Source: CAWFKS01 sp963816435 (GTDB lineage Bacteria > Pseudomonadota > Alphaproteobacteria > Rhizobiales > Rhizobiaceae). From it: a stretch of DNA of 64,000 bases. Location: contig CAWFKS010000012.1 of NCBI GenBank assembly GCA_963816435.1, positions 124,001-188,000 on the forward strand, in the 5' to 3' direction. The notes under the pieces were generated by a model. The model saw only the letters and a program-made list of their open reading frames with translations, searched no databases and had not been told where the DNA came from. This document shows, in pieces, positions 1-9,014 of the stretch. The translations under genes were made by a program, and so were the position numbers. Numbering within the stretch: position 1 is the stretch's first letter; each line of letters opens with the position of its first letter.

Positions 1-21
1 TCGGAAACGAGGGGCGGCCCT

Positions 22-1182
22 TCAGCCCAGGGACACGCGTCCGTCGTCCACCGTGAAGAACTGCGCCCGGTCCTTGAGGCTGGAAAACAGCACGGCCTCG
101 GTGCCCGTCATGAAATACTGGCAGTTGAGACCGTCGAGGATCGAAAACAGCGCGGCGCGGCGGCCCTCGTCCAGATGCGCGGCGATCTCGTCGAGCAGCA
201 TGATCGGCGCGAACCCCGCGAGTTCCCCCACCAGCCGGGCGTGGCTGAGCACGATGCCGATCAGCAGCGCCTTCTGTTCGCCCGTCGAGCACAATTCCGC
301 CGCCTGGTCCTTCGGCTCGTGCCGCACCCTGAGATCGGCGCGATGCGGCCCCTCCAGCGTGCGGCCGGCCGCGCGGTCGCGCTCCCGGCCGGCGGCAAGC
401 GCGTCCTTGAAGCTCGTTTCCACCTCGACGGCGGCGCGCCAGCCGACATCGGCTTCCAGCGTCCCGTCGAGCGAGATGCCGGCGCGCGGAAAAGGCCCGT
501 CGGCCGGCATCCGCTCCACCATGGCGGCCAGCAGGCGCACCAGCTCCGTGCGCGCCGCCGCGATGGCCACGCCGGTCTCCGCCATCTGCGTCTCGATCGC
601 GTCGAGCCAGCCGGCGTCGCGCCTGTCCTCGGCAAGCAGCCGGTTGCGCGCCCGCATCGCCTTTTCGTAGTCGAGCGCCCGCCGCCCCTGCGCGGGATCG
701 ACGGCCAGCACCAGCCGGTCGAGGAAGCGCCGGCGGTCGCCGGCCGGCCCGGTGAACAGCGCGTCCATCGCCGGCGTCAGCCAGACCACGCGCAGCCACT
801 CGAGGAGCTCGTCGGCCGAGCGCGCGGTGGCGCCGTTGACGCGCACCTTGCGCGCGGTGTCGTCGGGGCCGCCGGCGGCCGTGCCGGTGCCGATCTCGCA
901 AGTATCGAACGGGCCTTCGAGCGTCGCGTGGACGGCGAAGCCGTTGCCCGCGCCGGCGCGCGTCACCTCGCCATAGGGCGCGCGCCGCAAGCCGCGGCCG
1001 GGCGACAGGAAGGAGATGGCTTCCAGCAGGTTGGTCTTGCCGGCGCCGTTCTGGCCGGTGAACACGACAGGCCCCGGCGACAGGTCGAGGGCGAGGGCTG
1101 CGTAGTTTCGGAAGTCCGTCAGCTTCAGCCGTGCGATGTGGACCTGCGGCGGCGCGGCGGCCGCTGCGTCGGGGTCAGCCAT
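22..1182 (-). CDS. recF: DNA replication and repair protein RecF
   Basis: RecF is an SMC-like ATPase that binds gapped DNA and helps load RecA (with RecO and RecR) during daughter-strand gap repair. The 386-residue product starts with the typical RLKLTDFRNY strand. It has a Walker A motif GQNGAGKT at residues 43-50, an ABC-type signature around STGEQKALL and a Walker B region IMLLDEIAAHLD near the C-terminus. Length and motif order fit the family. It lies 10 bases downstream of dnaN on the same strand and is probably cotranscribed with it. The first 10-12 residues are Ala/Pro-rich and the true start could lie slightly further in. No frame disruption is visible. Confidence 0.97.
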   Translation of the reverse strand: MADPDAAAAAPPQVHIARLKLTDFRNYAALALDLSPGPVVFTGQNGAGKTNLLEAISFLSPGRGLRRAPYGEVTRAGAGNGFAVHATLEGPFDTCEIGTGTAAGGPDDTARKVRVNGATARSADELLEWLRVVWLTPAMDALFTGPAGDRRRFLDRLVLAVDPAQGRRALDYEKAMRARNRLLAEDRRDAGWLDAIETQMAETGVAIAAARTELVRLLAAMVERMPADGPFPRAGISLDGTLEADVGWRAAVEVETSFKDALAAGRERDRAAGRTLEGPHRADLRVRHEPKDQAAELCSTGEQKALLIGIVLSHARLVGELAGFAPIMLLDEIAAHLDEGRRAALFSILDGLNCQYFMTGTEAVLFSSLKDRAQFFTVDDGRVSLG

Positions 1183-1192
1183 CGCGCGGTAG

Positions 1193-2311
1193 CTACACCC
1201 GCATCGGCATGAGAACGTAGAGCGCGTTCTCGTCGGCCGTGTCGTAGATCAGCGTCGGCGAGCCGGCGTCTGCCAGCATGAACCGCGCCTCGCTGCCCGA
1301 AAGCTGGCCTGCCACGTCGAGCAGGTAGCGGGCGTTGAAGCCGATCTCCAGCGGGTCGGAATCGTAGTCGGCGGCGACTTCTTCCGTCGCGCTGCCCGAG
1401 TCCGGATTGTTGACGGTAAGCGTCACCTGACCATCGGCGATCGACAGCTTCACCGCGCGGCCGCGCTCGGACGAGATCGTCGACACGCGGTCGACGGCCT
1501 GGGCGAAGCTCTGCCGGTCGATGACCAGCTTCTTGTCGTTTCCGGTCGGGATGACGCGCTGATAGTCGGGGAACGTGCCGTCGATCAGCTTCGAGGTCAG
1601 CACGACCGAGCCGATGGTGAAGCGGATCTTGGTGTCGGACAGCTCCACCGCCACCTTGACGTCCGGAACGTCGACAAGCTTCTGCAGTTCACCCACCGTC
1701 TTGCGCGGAATGATGATGCCCGGCATGCCCTCGGAGCCCGCCGGTGCTTCCACCTCGGCGCGTGCCAGCCGGTGTCCGTCGGTCGCCACCGAGCGCAGCT
1801 TCAGCGAGCCGTCGGCTTCCATCGTGTGCAGGAAGATGCCGTTGAGGTAGTAGCGCGTCTCTTCCGTCGAGATCGCGAACTGCGTGCGCTCGATCAGTTC
1901 CCTGAGTGCGGTCGAATCCAGCCGGAAGATGTGCGAGAACGAGCCCGCCGACAGTTCCGGGAAGTCCGACTGCGGCAGGCACTGCAGCTTGAAGCTGGAG
2001 CGGCCGGACACCACCGACATGGAGCCGCCGGACTCGTCGGTCTTCAGCATCACTTCCGAGCCGTCGGGCAGCTTGCGCACGATGTCGTAGAGCAGGTGCG
2101 CGGGCACGGTCGTGGCGCCGGCCTGCTCGATTTCGGCCGCGGTCGCCTCCGTCACCTCGAGATCGAGGTCGGTCGCCTTCATCTCCAGGCTGGCGCCGTC
2201 TGCCTTCAGAAGCACGTTCGACAGGATCGGAATGGTGTTGCGCCGCTCCACCACGCGGTGAACGTGATTGAGCGACTTCAGGAGATTGGAGCGTTCAAGG
2301 GTAACACGCAT
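1193..2311 (-). CDS. dnaN: DNA polymerase III beta subunit (sliding clamp)
   Basis: This is the ring-shaped processivity clamp that tethers DNA polymerase III to DNA and acts as a docking platform for repair polymerases, MutL and Hda-type regulators. The product has 372 residues, the normal clamp length. It begins MRVTLERSNLLKSLNHV and ends in the conserved YVLMPMRV tail, typical of alphaproteobacterial DnaN. The three repeated clamp domains fill the whole length and no frameshift is visible. It lies between dnaA and recF on the minus strand, the usual replication-initiation cluster. The 213-base gap from dnaA holds a hairpin and probably a separate dnaN promoter. Confidence 0.98.
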   Translation of the reverse strand: MRVTLERSNLLKSLNHVHRVVERRNTIPILSNVLLKADGASLEMKATDLDLEVTEATAAEIEQAGATTVPAHLLYDIVRKLPDGSEVMLKTDESGGSMSVVSGRSSFKLQCLPQSDFPELSAGSFSHIFRLDSTALRELIERTQFAISTEETRYYLNGIFLHTMEADGSLKLRSVATDGHRLARAEVEAPAGSEGMPGIIIPRKTVGELQKLVDVPDVKVAVELSDTKIRFTIGSVVLTSKLIDGTFPDYQRVIPTGNDKKLVIDRQSFAQAVDRVSTISSERGRAVKLSIADGQVTLTVNNPDSGSATEEVAADYDSDPLEIGFNARYLLDVAGQLSGSEARFMLADAGSPTLIYDTADENALYVLMPMRV

Positions 2312-2426
2312 GCGAAAGGCCGGTCTTTTTTGGAGCCAAACTGAGCGCCGGACGAGCCATCGTCAGGCGGGCCGCGAACGGGCCAGAAGTCGCAGCAAAG
2401 TGACAGGAAAAGAGGCCCAAAGGCAA

Positions 2427-2460
2427 GACCGCGGAGCCGTGTTCAACCGGTTCCGCGGTC
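2427..2460 (-). terminator. Hairpin between dnaA and dnaN
   Basis: Two 13-base arms (2427-2439 and 2448-2460) pair with one mismatch around an 8-base loop, giving a GC-rich stem just downstream of the dnaA stop. No clear U-run follows on the minus strand, so it could be a weak terminator, an attenuator or an mRNA-stability hairpin. It marks a likely transcript boundary between dnaA and dnaN. Confidence 0.4.
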
Positions 2461-2524
2461 TTTCTGGGGATAACGCCGCAATGCGCGGTGCCGGTCCGCC
2501 GGATCCCCTTGTTCTTGCGCCCCC

Positions 2525-3994
2525 TCAGGCCTGGTCGTTGATGAGCCGCTTCAGCAGTTCCAGTTCCTGCGCCAGCGTGTTGTCGCTGCCCGTCAGCCCT
2601 TCGATCTTGCGCACCGCGTGCAGCACGGTCGTGTGGTCGCGTCCGCCGAAACGGCGGCCGATCTCCGGCAGCGAGCGGGGGGTGAGCACCTTCGACAGGT
2701 ACATCGCGACCTGACGCGGCTTGACGATGGTGCGCGTGCGCCGGTTCGACAGCAACTCGTTCTTCGACACGTTGTAGTGGCGCGCCACGATGCGCTGGAT
2801 GTCCTCGATGCGCACCCGCTTCGGCTCGCCGGAGCGGTAGATGTGGCCGAGGATCTCGTCGATGCGTTCGATCGAGATCTGCGGCTCGAAGGAGTGGCGG
2901 AACAGCAGCTGGTTGAACGCGCCTTCCAGTTCCCGGCCGCTGCCGGTGATCGTCTGCGCGACATGCGCCAGCACCTCGTCCGGGATCGTCAGCGACTGGT
3001 CCTCGACGCGGGCGGCTTCCAGCCGCTGACGCAGGATCGACAGGCGCATCTCGTAGTCGGGCGCCGACATTTCCAGCGCCACGCCGCCGTTCAGCCTCGA
3101 GCGCACGCGCGGCTCCAGCGACTCCAGCTCCGATGGCGGCCGGTCGGCGGCAACGACCACCTGCCGTGCGCTGTCGAGCAGCATGTTGATGAGGTGGCAG
3201 AACTCGTGCTGGATCGACTTGCCCTGCAGGAACTGCATGTCGTCGATGATCAGCAGGTCGATGTCGCGCAGTTGCTCCTTCAGCGTCAGCGCGTTGTTGT
3301 CGCGGATCGCGGTGGCGAAGCGCCACATGAAGTATTCCGCCGTCAGGTAGACGACACGGGTCTGCGGATCGCGCCTCAAGGCTGCGGTGGCGATCGCCTG
3401 CAGCAGGTGGGTTTTGCCCAGGCCGACGGAGGCGTGCAGGAAGAGCGGGTTGAAGCGAACCGAGTTGGACCCGGATTCGGCGACCGCGCGGGCGGCGGCG
3501 AAGGCGACCCGGTTGGACGGGCCTTCCACGAAGGACTCGAAAGTGTAGCGGCCGTCGAGCGGCGAACCCAGCACGTTGCCCTTGAAGTCGACGTCGCTGC
3601 TGCGTGCGGGCTGCGCGCGCTCCGCCTTGGCCGCCCCGCTGGCGAGCGTGCCGGTCGAAAGCGCCGTCTGGCGCTGCCGGGCATTCTTGGCCGATGCGAC
3701 GTCGACCTCGGCCTCGACGGGACGCACGGTGCGCGCGGCGGTGCGCACGATGATCTCCACCTTCAGCAGGTCGGGATCGTACTGTCGCCACAGCTCGGCG
3801 ATCAGGTCGATATAGTGTCCGTTGATCCAGGACCGCAGGAACGCCGTGGGAACCGAAATCCGGACGAGCCCCTTGGAGGACTCCGCCAGCTTCATTCGCG
3901 TGAACCAGCTCGTGAAGACCTCGGCTCCCAGCCGCGCCTTGAGCTGCGTCTTGACGCGCTCGAAAATCTCGCCCGCGTCGACGGCATCCCGCAT
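2525..3994 (-). CDS. dnaA: Chromosomal replication initiator protein DnaA
   Basis: DnaA is the AAA+ initiator that binds DnaA boxes, melts oriC and loads DnaB; it also regulates transcription. The chosen start gives 489 residues beginning MRDAVDAGEIFERVK. Domain I is followed by a Pro/Ala-rich linker. The AAA+ core has Walker A GLGKTH and Walker B LLIIDDMQFL. The C-terminal helix-turn-helix ends in the DnaA signature GRDHTTVLHAVRKI. The reading frame stays open about 106 codons further upstream, but that part is low-complexity. A strong G/A-rich ribosome site (GGGGGGAAAAAG) sits just before this ATG. An upstream perfect DnaA box and a cluster of GANTC sites suggest autoregulation and methylation control. 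Confidence 0.97.
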   Translation of the reverse strand: MRDAVDAGEIFERVKTQLKARLGAEVFTSWFTRMKLAESSKGLVRISVPTAFLRSWINGHYIDLIAELWRQYDPDLLKVEIIVRTAARTVRPVEAEVDVASAKNARQRQTALSTGTLASGAAKAERAQPARSSDVDFKGNVLGSPLDGRYTFESFVEGPSNRVAFAAARAVAESGSNSVRFNPLFLHASVGLGKTHLLQAIATAALRRDPQTRVVYLTAEYFMWRFATAIRDNNALTLKEQLRDIDLLIIDDMQFLQGKSIQHEFCHLINMLLDSARQVVVAADRPPSELESLEPRVRSRLNGGVALEMSAPDYEMRLSILRQRLEAARVEDQSLTIPDEVLAHVAQTITGSGRELEGAFNQLLFRHSFEPQISIERIDEILGHIYRSGEPKRVRIEDIQRIVARHYNVSKNELLSNRRTRTIVKPRQVAMYLSKVLTPRSLPEIGRRFGGRDHTTVLHAVRKIEGLTGSDNTLAQELELLKRLINDQA

Positions 3995-4446
3995 GACTTT
4001 TTCCCCCCTGTTTCCCTCGTGATGGAAGAACGCGCCTTCGTCCTTCCGTGCAACGCCGCTTTGCATCCGTCTTTCCTCGTTTGCCCTGCCTCTTTGTGCC
4101 GCGCTCTCATTCTTGCCTTTGGCGCGGCTGCTCGTCTGAAGCTGTCGTCCGGTTCGGTGTGCCGGCTGCACCTCCTTCCCTTGTTCCGTTCCCTCTCCCC
4201 GGGTCCCGTCCCGCACGGCGGAACCCGGGCAATACGGGAGCGCTGCCCCGGCCGCCGGCCGGTGCCTGTCATGCAGCACGCAACGCTCCACAAGTCTGTT
4301 GAGAGGGCACAAGAAAGGCTTGCGCGGACTCGTCCACGCCGTAAAATTCGCCTTGTCTGAGCTAGCCGGTTAGGCTGTGCGCCCGTCCCTCTCGATGGCT
4401 GGGACTTTACCGAAAGCGGCGCGGCTTGGGCAAGGGCGAATAAACT

Positions 4447-4640
4447 GAATCTTTAGGATTCGATCTGCGCCGAAACGCCCCGATGGCAGCCGTCGAAAGC
4501 GTAAGTCGTTTTGAATCAAAACCTTCTTCAGAGACTGCCGTCGAGGCAGCCCGAATCATAACAAAATTAAAAAATTCTTCTTGACACAAAAACCCAATGA
4601 CTCGCCTCTCCGACCACTGGACAAGCTGTGGATAAGAATC
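4447..4640. promoter_or_regulatory. Cluster of six GANTC (CcrM methylation) sites
   Basis: GANTC occurs at 4447, 4457, 4513, 4553, 4599 and 4636, six sites in 194 bases, against roughly one per 256 bases expected by chance and fewer in GC-rich DNA. GANTC is the target of the cell-cycle methyltransferase CcrM in alphaproteobacteria, and methylation state at the dnaA promoter is known to affect dnaA expression in Caulobacter. Placement directly upstream of dnaA suggests the same role here; that is inference. Confidence 0.55.
4627..4635 (-). promoter_or_regulatory. Perfect DnaA box
   Basis: The minus strand reads TTATCCACA here, an exact match to the consensus DnaA box. It is the only perfect box I found between dnaA and rpsT and lies about 630 bases upstream of the dnaA start, next to the GANTC cluster. 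A role in autoregulation of dnaA is the simplest reading. Confidence 0.6.
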
Positions 4641-4803
4641 GGGAAATAGCTGTTTTTGTGGGGTTTTTCGCGTTGGATGCTGCTCGTGAGGGCGGTGTCA
4701 CGAACGCCGGCTGCCAGGGCCGCTCGGCGACTTGCGCCGGCAAAACGAAAAGCGCCGCGCAGGACGTTGTCCGGCACGGTTTGGGGCAAGCCATTGCGGG
4801 CAA

Positions 4804-4832
4804 AAGAAAAACCCGGCGACAGGCCGCCGGGT
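4804..4832 (-). terminator. Rho-independent terminator of rpsT
   Basis: On the minus strand an 8-base perfect stem (ACCCGGCG / CGCCGGGT) with a 6-base loop is followed directly by a run of T, about 30 bases after the rpsT stop. This is a standard intrinsic terminator and separates rpsT from the dnaA control region. Confidence 0.8.
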
Positions 4833-4862
4833 CGGGTTTCGGCTAACGAAATTGGTGCCGGA

Positions 4863-5129
4863 TCAGGCGCCCAGCGCCTTCACGCGGTGGCTGAGCCGGG
4901 AAACTTTCCGGGCGACCGTGTTGCGGTGCATCACGCCCTTTCCGGCGGCGCGCATCAGCTCGGGCTGGGCCGCCTTCAGCGCCGCTTCTGCGGCTGCCTT
5001 GTCGCCGGCGGCGAGAGCCTCCTCGACTTGGCGCACATAGGTGCGCACGCGCGAGCGGCGGTTCTTGTTGATCGCGGTGCGGCGGGCGATCTTGCGCGTG
5101 GCCTTTTTGGCCGAAGGCGTATTGGCCAT
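4863..5129 (-). CDS. rpsT: 30S ribosomal protein S20
   Basis: S20 binds 16S rRNA in the body of the small ribosomal subunit early in assembly. The product has 88 residues and begins MANTPSAKKATRKIARR, with a strongly basic helical N-terminal half. The conserved stretch KGVMHRNTVARKVSRL near the C-terminus is diagnostic. Length and sequence fit the alphaproteobacterial family without gaps. It is a single gene followed by its own intrinsic terminator, and it sits upstream of dnaA as in many Rhizobiales and Brucella genomes. Confidence 0.97.
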   Translation of the reverse strand: MANTPSAKKATRKIARRTAINKNRRSRVRTYVRQVEEALAAGDKAAAEAALKAAQPELMRAAGKGVMHRNTVARKVSRLSHRVKALGA

Positions 5130-5296
5130 GATGTCTCTCTCTGTCTTGACGATGCGGCCAGGGATCCTGACGGTTCCACCGGCGCAAAAAGCAAACGGGC
5201 AGCCGTCGGGCCGCCTTCGTGGCGCGGCTTATAGTGCAGCCCGCGCCGGGCGTCAACGCGCTTCGTTGCCTTTGCCGGCGGTTGCGACGCGCCGTC

Positions 5297-6071
5297 TCAG
5301 CGGTTGCGGAAATTGGCCGAGCGCTTCTCCACGAAGGCCGACATGCCTTCCTTCTGGTCCTCCAGCGCGAACATCGAGTGGAACACCCGTCGCTCGAAGC
5401 GCAGGCCCTCGGCGAGCGTCGTCTCGTAGGCGCGGTTGACCGCTTCCTTGACCATCATCGTGGCCGGCAGCGAGAAGTCGGCGATCTTGGCTGCCGTGCG
5501 CAGCGCGTCCTCCAAGAGCTCGCCGGTCGGCACGATGCGCGACACCAGTCCGCAGCGCTCGGCCTCGGCGGCGTCCATCATGCGGCCCGTCAGGCACATC
5601 TCCATCGCCTTCGACTTGCCGACGAAGCGCGTCAGCCGCTGCGAGCCGCCCATGCCCGGCATGATGCCGAGCGTGATCTCGGGCTGCCCGAACTTGGCGT
5701 TCTCGGCGGCGATGATGAAGTCGCACATCATGGCGAGCTCGCAGCCGCCGCCGAGCGCGTAGCCGGCGACCGCCGCGATCGTCGGCTTGCGGGCCTGCGA
5801 CAGCCCGCTCCAGCCCTCGAAGAAGTCTTCCATGAAGGCGTCGACATAGGTTTTCGGCTGCATTTCCTTGATGTCGGCGCCGGCCGCGAAGGCCTTTTCG
5901 GAGCCGGTCACGACGATGCATCCGATCTTCGGGTCGCCCTCGAACTCGCGGACCGCGTCCACGACCTCGCGCAGCACCTCCGAATTCAGCGCGTTGAGCG
6001 CGCGCGGCCTGTTGAGCGTCAGCAGGCCGACCCTGCCGCGGGTTCTCCACGATGATCGTTTCGTACGCCAT
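5297..6071 (-). CDS. Enoyl-CoA hydratase (one frameshift as read)
   Basis: A crotonase-fold enzyme hydrating trans-2-enoyl-CoA to 3-hydroxyacyl-CoA in beta-oxidation. The first codons read MAYETIIVE; the frame then changes at about 6043, where an extra base in GAGAACCC breaks what should continue TRGRVGLLTLNRP. From there 226 residues run cleanly to the stop. The oxyanion-hole segment AFAAGADIKEM, the catalytic region GYALGGGCELAMMCD and the second catalytic Glu region around EITLGIMPGMGG are all present. Corrected length is about 257 residues, normal for short-chain enoyl-CoA hydratases. The break looks like a one-base insertion error. Whether it is an FadB1-like or EchA-type hydratase cannot be decided from sequence alone. 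Confidence 0.88.
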
Positions 6072-6111
6072 GTCCGCGTCTCCCTGGCTGACGTGTGGTG
6101 GTCCGATTAGC

Positions 6112-7005
6112 TCACCGCTGGCAGGTGGGGCAATAGAAAGTCGAGCGCCCGCTCTGCACGATGCGTCGGATCGTGCCGCCGCAGCCGGGCCGCGGACACG
6201 GCATGCCCTCGCGCCCGTAGACCGAAAACGCGTGCTGGAAATAGCCGAGCGAGCCGTCGGCGTGGATGTAGTCGCGCAGCGACGAGCCGCCGGCCTCGAC
6301 CGCGTCGGCGATCACCGCGCGGATGGCGCGCGCCAGCCGCTCGGCGCGCGCGCTCGCCGGTTTGCCGGGCGCGGCGGCGATCGAGCCTGCCTTGCGGCGC
6401 GGCGACAGCCCGGCCCGCCACAGCGCCTCGCACACATAGATATTGCCCAGCCCCGCGACGACGTGCTGGTCGAGCAGTGCCGCCTTCAACGGTGCCGACC
6501 GGCCGCGCAGCGGGTCCGTCAGCGCCGCCCCGTCGAGCGCGTTGCCGGTCGGCTCGATGCCCAGCCCCGCCAGCATCGGGTGCTCGTCCAGCTCCGCGCC
6601 TTGCGCGAACAGCATGAAGCCGAAGCGCCGTGGATCGTTGAAGATCACGCGGGCGCGCCCGCCGTCCTTTTCGAGGTGGAAGACGACGTGGTCGTGCGCG
6701 GCGGCCTTGGAGCGCTCGTGGTGGAACACGCCCGGCATCGTCTCGCCGTCGTCGGCCTCGATGCGGAACGAGCCCGACATGCCGAGATGGCAGATCAGCA
6801 CCGGGTCGCGGTCGAGATGCACGATGAGGAACTTGGCGCGCCGACCCACCGAGACGATCCGCCGGCCGGTGAGCCTCTCGGCGAAACGCTCGGGGAAGGG
6901 GAAGCGCAGGTCCGGACGCCGCTGCTCGACGCGCGCGATCGTCGCGCCCTCCATGGCGGGCTGCAGGCCGCGCCGGACGGTTTCGACCTCGGGAAGCTCA
7001 GGCAT
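6112..7005 (-). CDS. mutM: Formamidopyrimidine-DNA glycosylase
   Basis: A bifunctional DNA glycosylase/AP lyase that removes 8-oxoguanine and formamidopyrimidines. The start at 7005 gives MPELPEVETVRRGL, in which Pro2 and Glu3 form the catalytic N-terminus after Met removal. The frame is open 40 codons further upstream, but only this start makes an active enzyme. The conserved QHVVAGLGNIYVCE helix and the C-terminal zinc finger (two CxxC pairs: CPRPGC and CPTC) are intact, and the 297-residue length is normal. It overlaps the 3' end of deoB by 8 bases, so the two are translationally coupled. Confidence 0.96.
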   Translation of the reverse strand: MPELPEVETVRRGLQPAMEGATIARVEQRRPDLRFPFPERFAERLTGRRIVSVGRRAKFLIVHLDRDPVLICHLGMSGSFRIEADDGETMPGVFHHERSKAAAHDHVVFHLEKDGGRARVIFNDPRRFGFMLFAQGAELDEHPMLAGLGIEPTGNALDGAALTDPLRGRSAPLKAALLDQHVVAGLGNIYVCEALWRAGLSPRRKAGSIAAAPGKPASARAERLARAIRAVIADAVEAGGSSLRDYIHADGSLGYFQHAFSVYGREGMPCPRPGCGGTIRRIVQSGRSTFYCPTCQR

Positions 7006-8227
7006 TCTCGTCGAGCATGCTCCGGAAGGAGCTGCCGTGCGGCCCCGGCGCCAGGCCCAGGTGCTCGGCCACCGTCGCGCCGATGTCGGCGAACGTCTCG
7101 CGCACGCCGACCGAGCCGGCCGCAAGACCCGGGCCGCGGCCGATGATCGGCACGCGCTCGCGCGTGTGGTCGGTGCCGCGCCAGGTCGGGTCGTTGCCGT
7201 GATCGGCCGTCAGGAGCAGCATGTCGCCCGGCTTGAGCATGGCCAATGCCTCCGGCACGCGGGCGTCGAACGCCTCGAGCGCCGCGGCGTAGCCCGGCAC
7301 GTCGCGGCGGTGGCCGTAAAGGGAGTCGAAATCGACGAAGTTCGCGAACACCAGGTCGCCGTCGGTCGCATCCGCCATGGCGCCGAGCGCGGCGTCGAAC
7401 ATCGCCATGTTGTCGGGCGCCTTGCGCACCTCGGTGATGCCGCGATGGGCGAAGATGTCGCCGATCTTGCCGATGCCGAAGACGGTGCCGCCGGCCTCCT
7501 CGACGCGGTCGGCCAGCGTCGGCTCCGGCGGCGGCACGGAGTAGTCGCGGCGGTTGGCGGTGCGCTTGAAGTCGGCCTTGCCTTCGCCGACGAAGGGCCG
7601 GGCGATGACGCGCCCGATATTGAGCGGGTCGGCCAGCTTGCGCGTGATTTCGCACAGTTCGTAGAGCCGCTCGAGGCCGAAATGCGTCTCGTGCGCGGCG
7701 ATCTGGATGACGGAATCGGCGGAGGTGTAGACGATCGGCTTGCCGGTGCGGACATGCTCCTCGCCCAGCCGTTCGATGATTTCGGTTCCCGATGCGTGGC
7801 AGTCGCCGAGGATGCCGGGCAGCCCGCCCTCCTTCACCATCGCCTGCGTCAATGACGCCGGGAAGGTGGGCACCGTGTCGGGAAAATAGCCCCAGTCGAA
7901 CATCACCGGAACGCCGGCGATCTCCCAGTGGCCTGACGGCGTGTCCTTGCCGGACGAGACTTCCTGGGCTGCGCCGAAGAACCCGTCCGCCGCGCTCGCC
8001 GGCATTTCAGAGCCCGTCGCCAGCGCCGCGGCATGATCGAGCCCGAGCGAGCGCATGTTGGGCAGCTCCAGCGGCCCTTTGCGCAGCGCGTCGCGGTCGC
8101 CGCCGCCACGTGCGCACTCGTCACGTATATGGCCGTAGGTGTCGGCGCCGGCGTCGCCGAATTTCTGCGCATCGGCGGCGCCGCCGATGCCGAATGAATC
8201 GAGGACGAAGAGGAATGCGCGAGCCAT
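6998..8227 (-). CDS. deoB: Phosphopentomutase
   Basis: DeoB interconverts ribose/deoxyribose 1-phosphate and 5-phosphate in nucleoside salvage. The 409-residue protein belongs to the alkaline-phosphatase superfamily. It begins MARAFLFVLDSFGIGGAADA, which contains the first metal ligands and the region before the phosphorylated Thr (the KDTPSGHWE segment). The C-terminal metal site is LLTADHGNDPTWRGTDHTRE. Length and motif order are typical. It lies upstream of mutM on the same strand with an 8-base overlap. No break in frame is seen. Confidence 0.96.
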   Translation of the reverse strand: MARAFLFVLDSFGIGGAADAQKFGDAGADTYGHIRDECARGGGDRDALRKGPLELPNMRSLGLDHAAALATGSEMPASAADGFFGAAQEVSSGKDTPSGHWEIAGVPVMFDWGYFPDTVPTFPASLTQAMVKEGGLPGILGDCHASGTEIIERLGEEHVRTGKPIVYTSADSVIQIAAHETHFGLERLYELCEITRKLADPLNIGRVIARPFVGEGKADFKRTANRRDYSVPPPEPTLADRVEEAGGTVFGIGKIGDIFAHRGITEVRKAPDNMAMFDAALGAMADATDGDLVFANFVDFDSLYGHRRDVPGYAAALEAFDARVPEALAMLKPGDMLLLTADHGNDPTWRGTDHTRERVPIIGRGPGLAAGSVGVRETFADIGATVAEHLGLAPGPHGSSFRSMLDENA

Positions 8228-8342
8228 CAGCCGTTCCGGTGGTGCCGCCTCAATGCGGGTCGACCAGAGATAGGGGCAGCGGTGCCGCTTGGCAATTCAC
8301 CCGGCCGCGGCAAGCCGCCCGCCCGGTCGGTGCGTCCCCGGC

Positions 8343-9014
8343 TCAGCAGTCGGTGCAGGAAACCTCCTGGCTCATGCGCGGCCTGAGATAGTAGGTCTCC
8401 GACATCGAGATGCCGTCGAAGGCGGCGGTCAGGCCGAGCGCCGGCTTGTCTTCCGCCGCCCAGGTGATCACCGGCTTGTAGGCGAGGCTCGACTGAACCC
8501 TGATCAGGTAGGTGCCCTTGATCTTCAATTGAGAGGGAACGGTCGTCGTGCTGCCCTTCGCGGCGGCCTGCGAGAAGCCGCTCGAGCTGTATTTGCGCGA
8601 CCAGTCGACGGTGACTTTCGGCGTGGTGTCGTCGCTGATGCGGATCGCCGTCACGGTGATCGTCGGCGACGACCGGTTGTAAGGCTGCAGGATCGAGCCG
8701 CCGATCTGCATGATGGCGTCGACACCGGACTTGGTGATGCTCTGCTGCTGCGCGACCAGGTCGCCGGTCATGGAAGCGATGCGGCCGACCTTCTTGTTGG
8801 TCTCGATCGCCTGCGACACTTCCATCGTCACGAAATAGAGCGACAGCAGCACCGGCGCGATGAAGGCGAATTCCACCGCCGCGACGCCTCGCCTGTCGGT
8901 CAGGAAGCTGCCGACGCCGCGCGCTGCCAGACCCACGACCCCGAGGGCCTTCGAAATCCTCGTCGGCATGCTCATCGACGCTGCCCCCGCTGTCGCGCTG
9001 CCCTGCTCAGTCAT
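8343..9014 (-). CDS. TadE-like minor pilin
   Basis: A 223-residue pseudopilin-like protein. After a charged N-terminal stretch, the motif DRRGVAAVEFAFIAPVLLSLYFV (residues about 41-63) is the TadE/TadF class III prepilin-like sequence: a processing Gly, the conserved Glu five residues on, and one hydrophobic helix. The rest should be periplasmic, with a Cys pair at the extreme C-terminus (CTDC). It overlaps the upstream TadE-like gene by 8 bases, so both are probably coexpressed. Role: minor component of the Flp/Tad pilus apparatus, inferred from family and from the nearby Flp pilin and TadG-like genes. Confidence 0.8.
   Translation of the reverse strand: MTEQGSATAGAASMSMPTRISKALGVVGLAARGVGSFLTDRRGVAAVEFAFIAPVLLSLYFVTMEVSQAIETNKKVGRIASMTGDLVAQQQSITKSGVDAIMQIGGSILQPYNRSSPTITVTAIRISDDTTPKVTVDWSRKYSSSGFSQAAAKGSTTTVPSQLKIKGTYLIRVQSSLAYKPVITWAAEDKPALGLTAAFDGISMSETYYLRPRMSQEVSCTDC

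Larger units (their letters stand above)
3995..4803. other. Intergenic regulatory region upstream of dnaA
   Basis: About 800 bases separate dnaA from the rpsT terminator. I see no credible gene: the open frames here are short, low-complexity or antisense. The part from 4440 to 4640 is clearly AT-richer than its surroundings. It holds one perfect DnaA box and six GANTC sites, so it is the likely dnaA promoter and control region. I do not call it oriC, because there is only one DnaA box and the rhizobial chromosome origin is normally next to hemE. Confidence 0.6.

Noticed and set aside
2618..4360. 580-codon plus-strand open frame over dnaA
   Set aside because: It is antisense to a fully conserved dnaA, has no domain and has the amino-acid bias of a shadow frame.
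4380..4860. Possible chromosomal origin next to dnaA
   Set aside because: Only one perfect DnaA box; no cluster. In rhizobia oriC is normally next to hemE. Better read as the dnaA control region.
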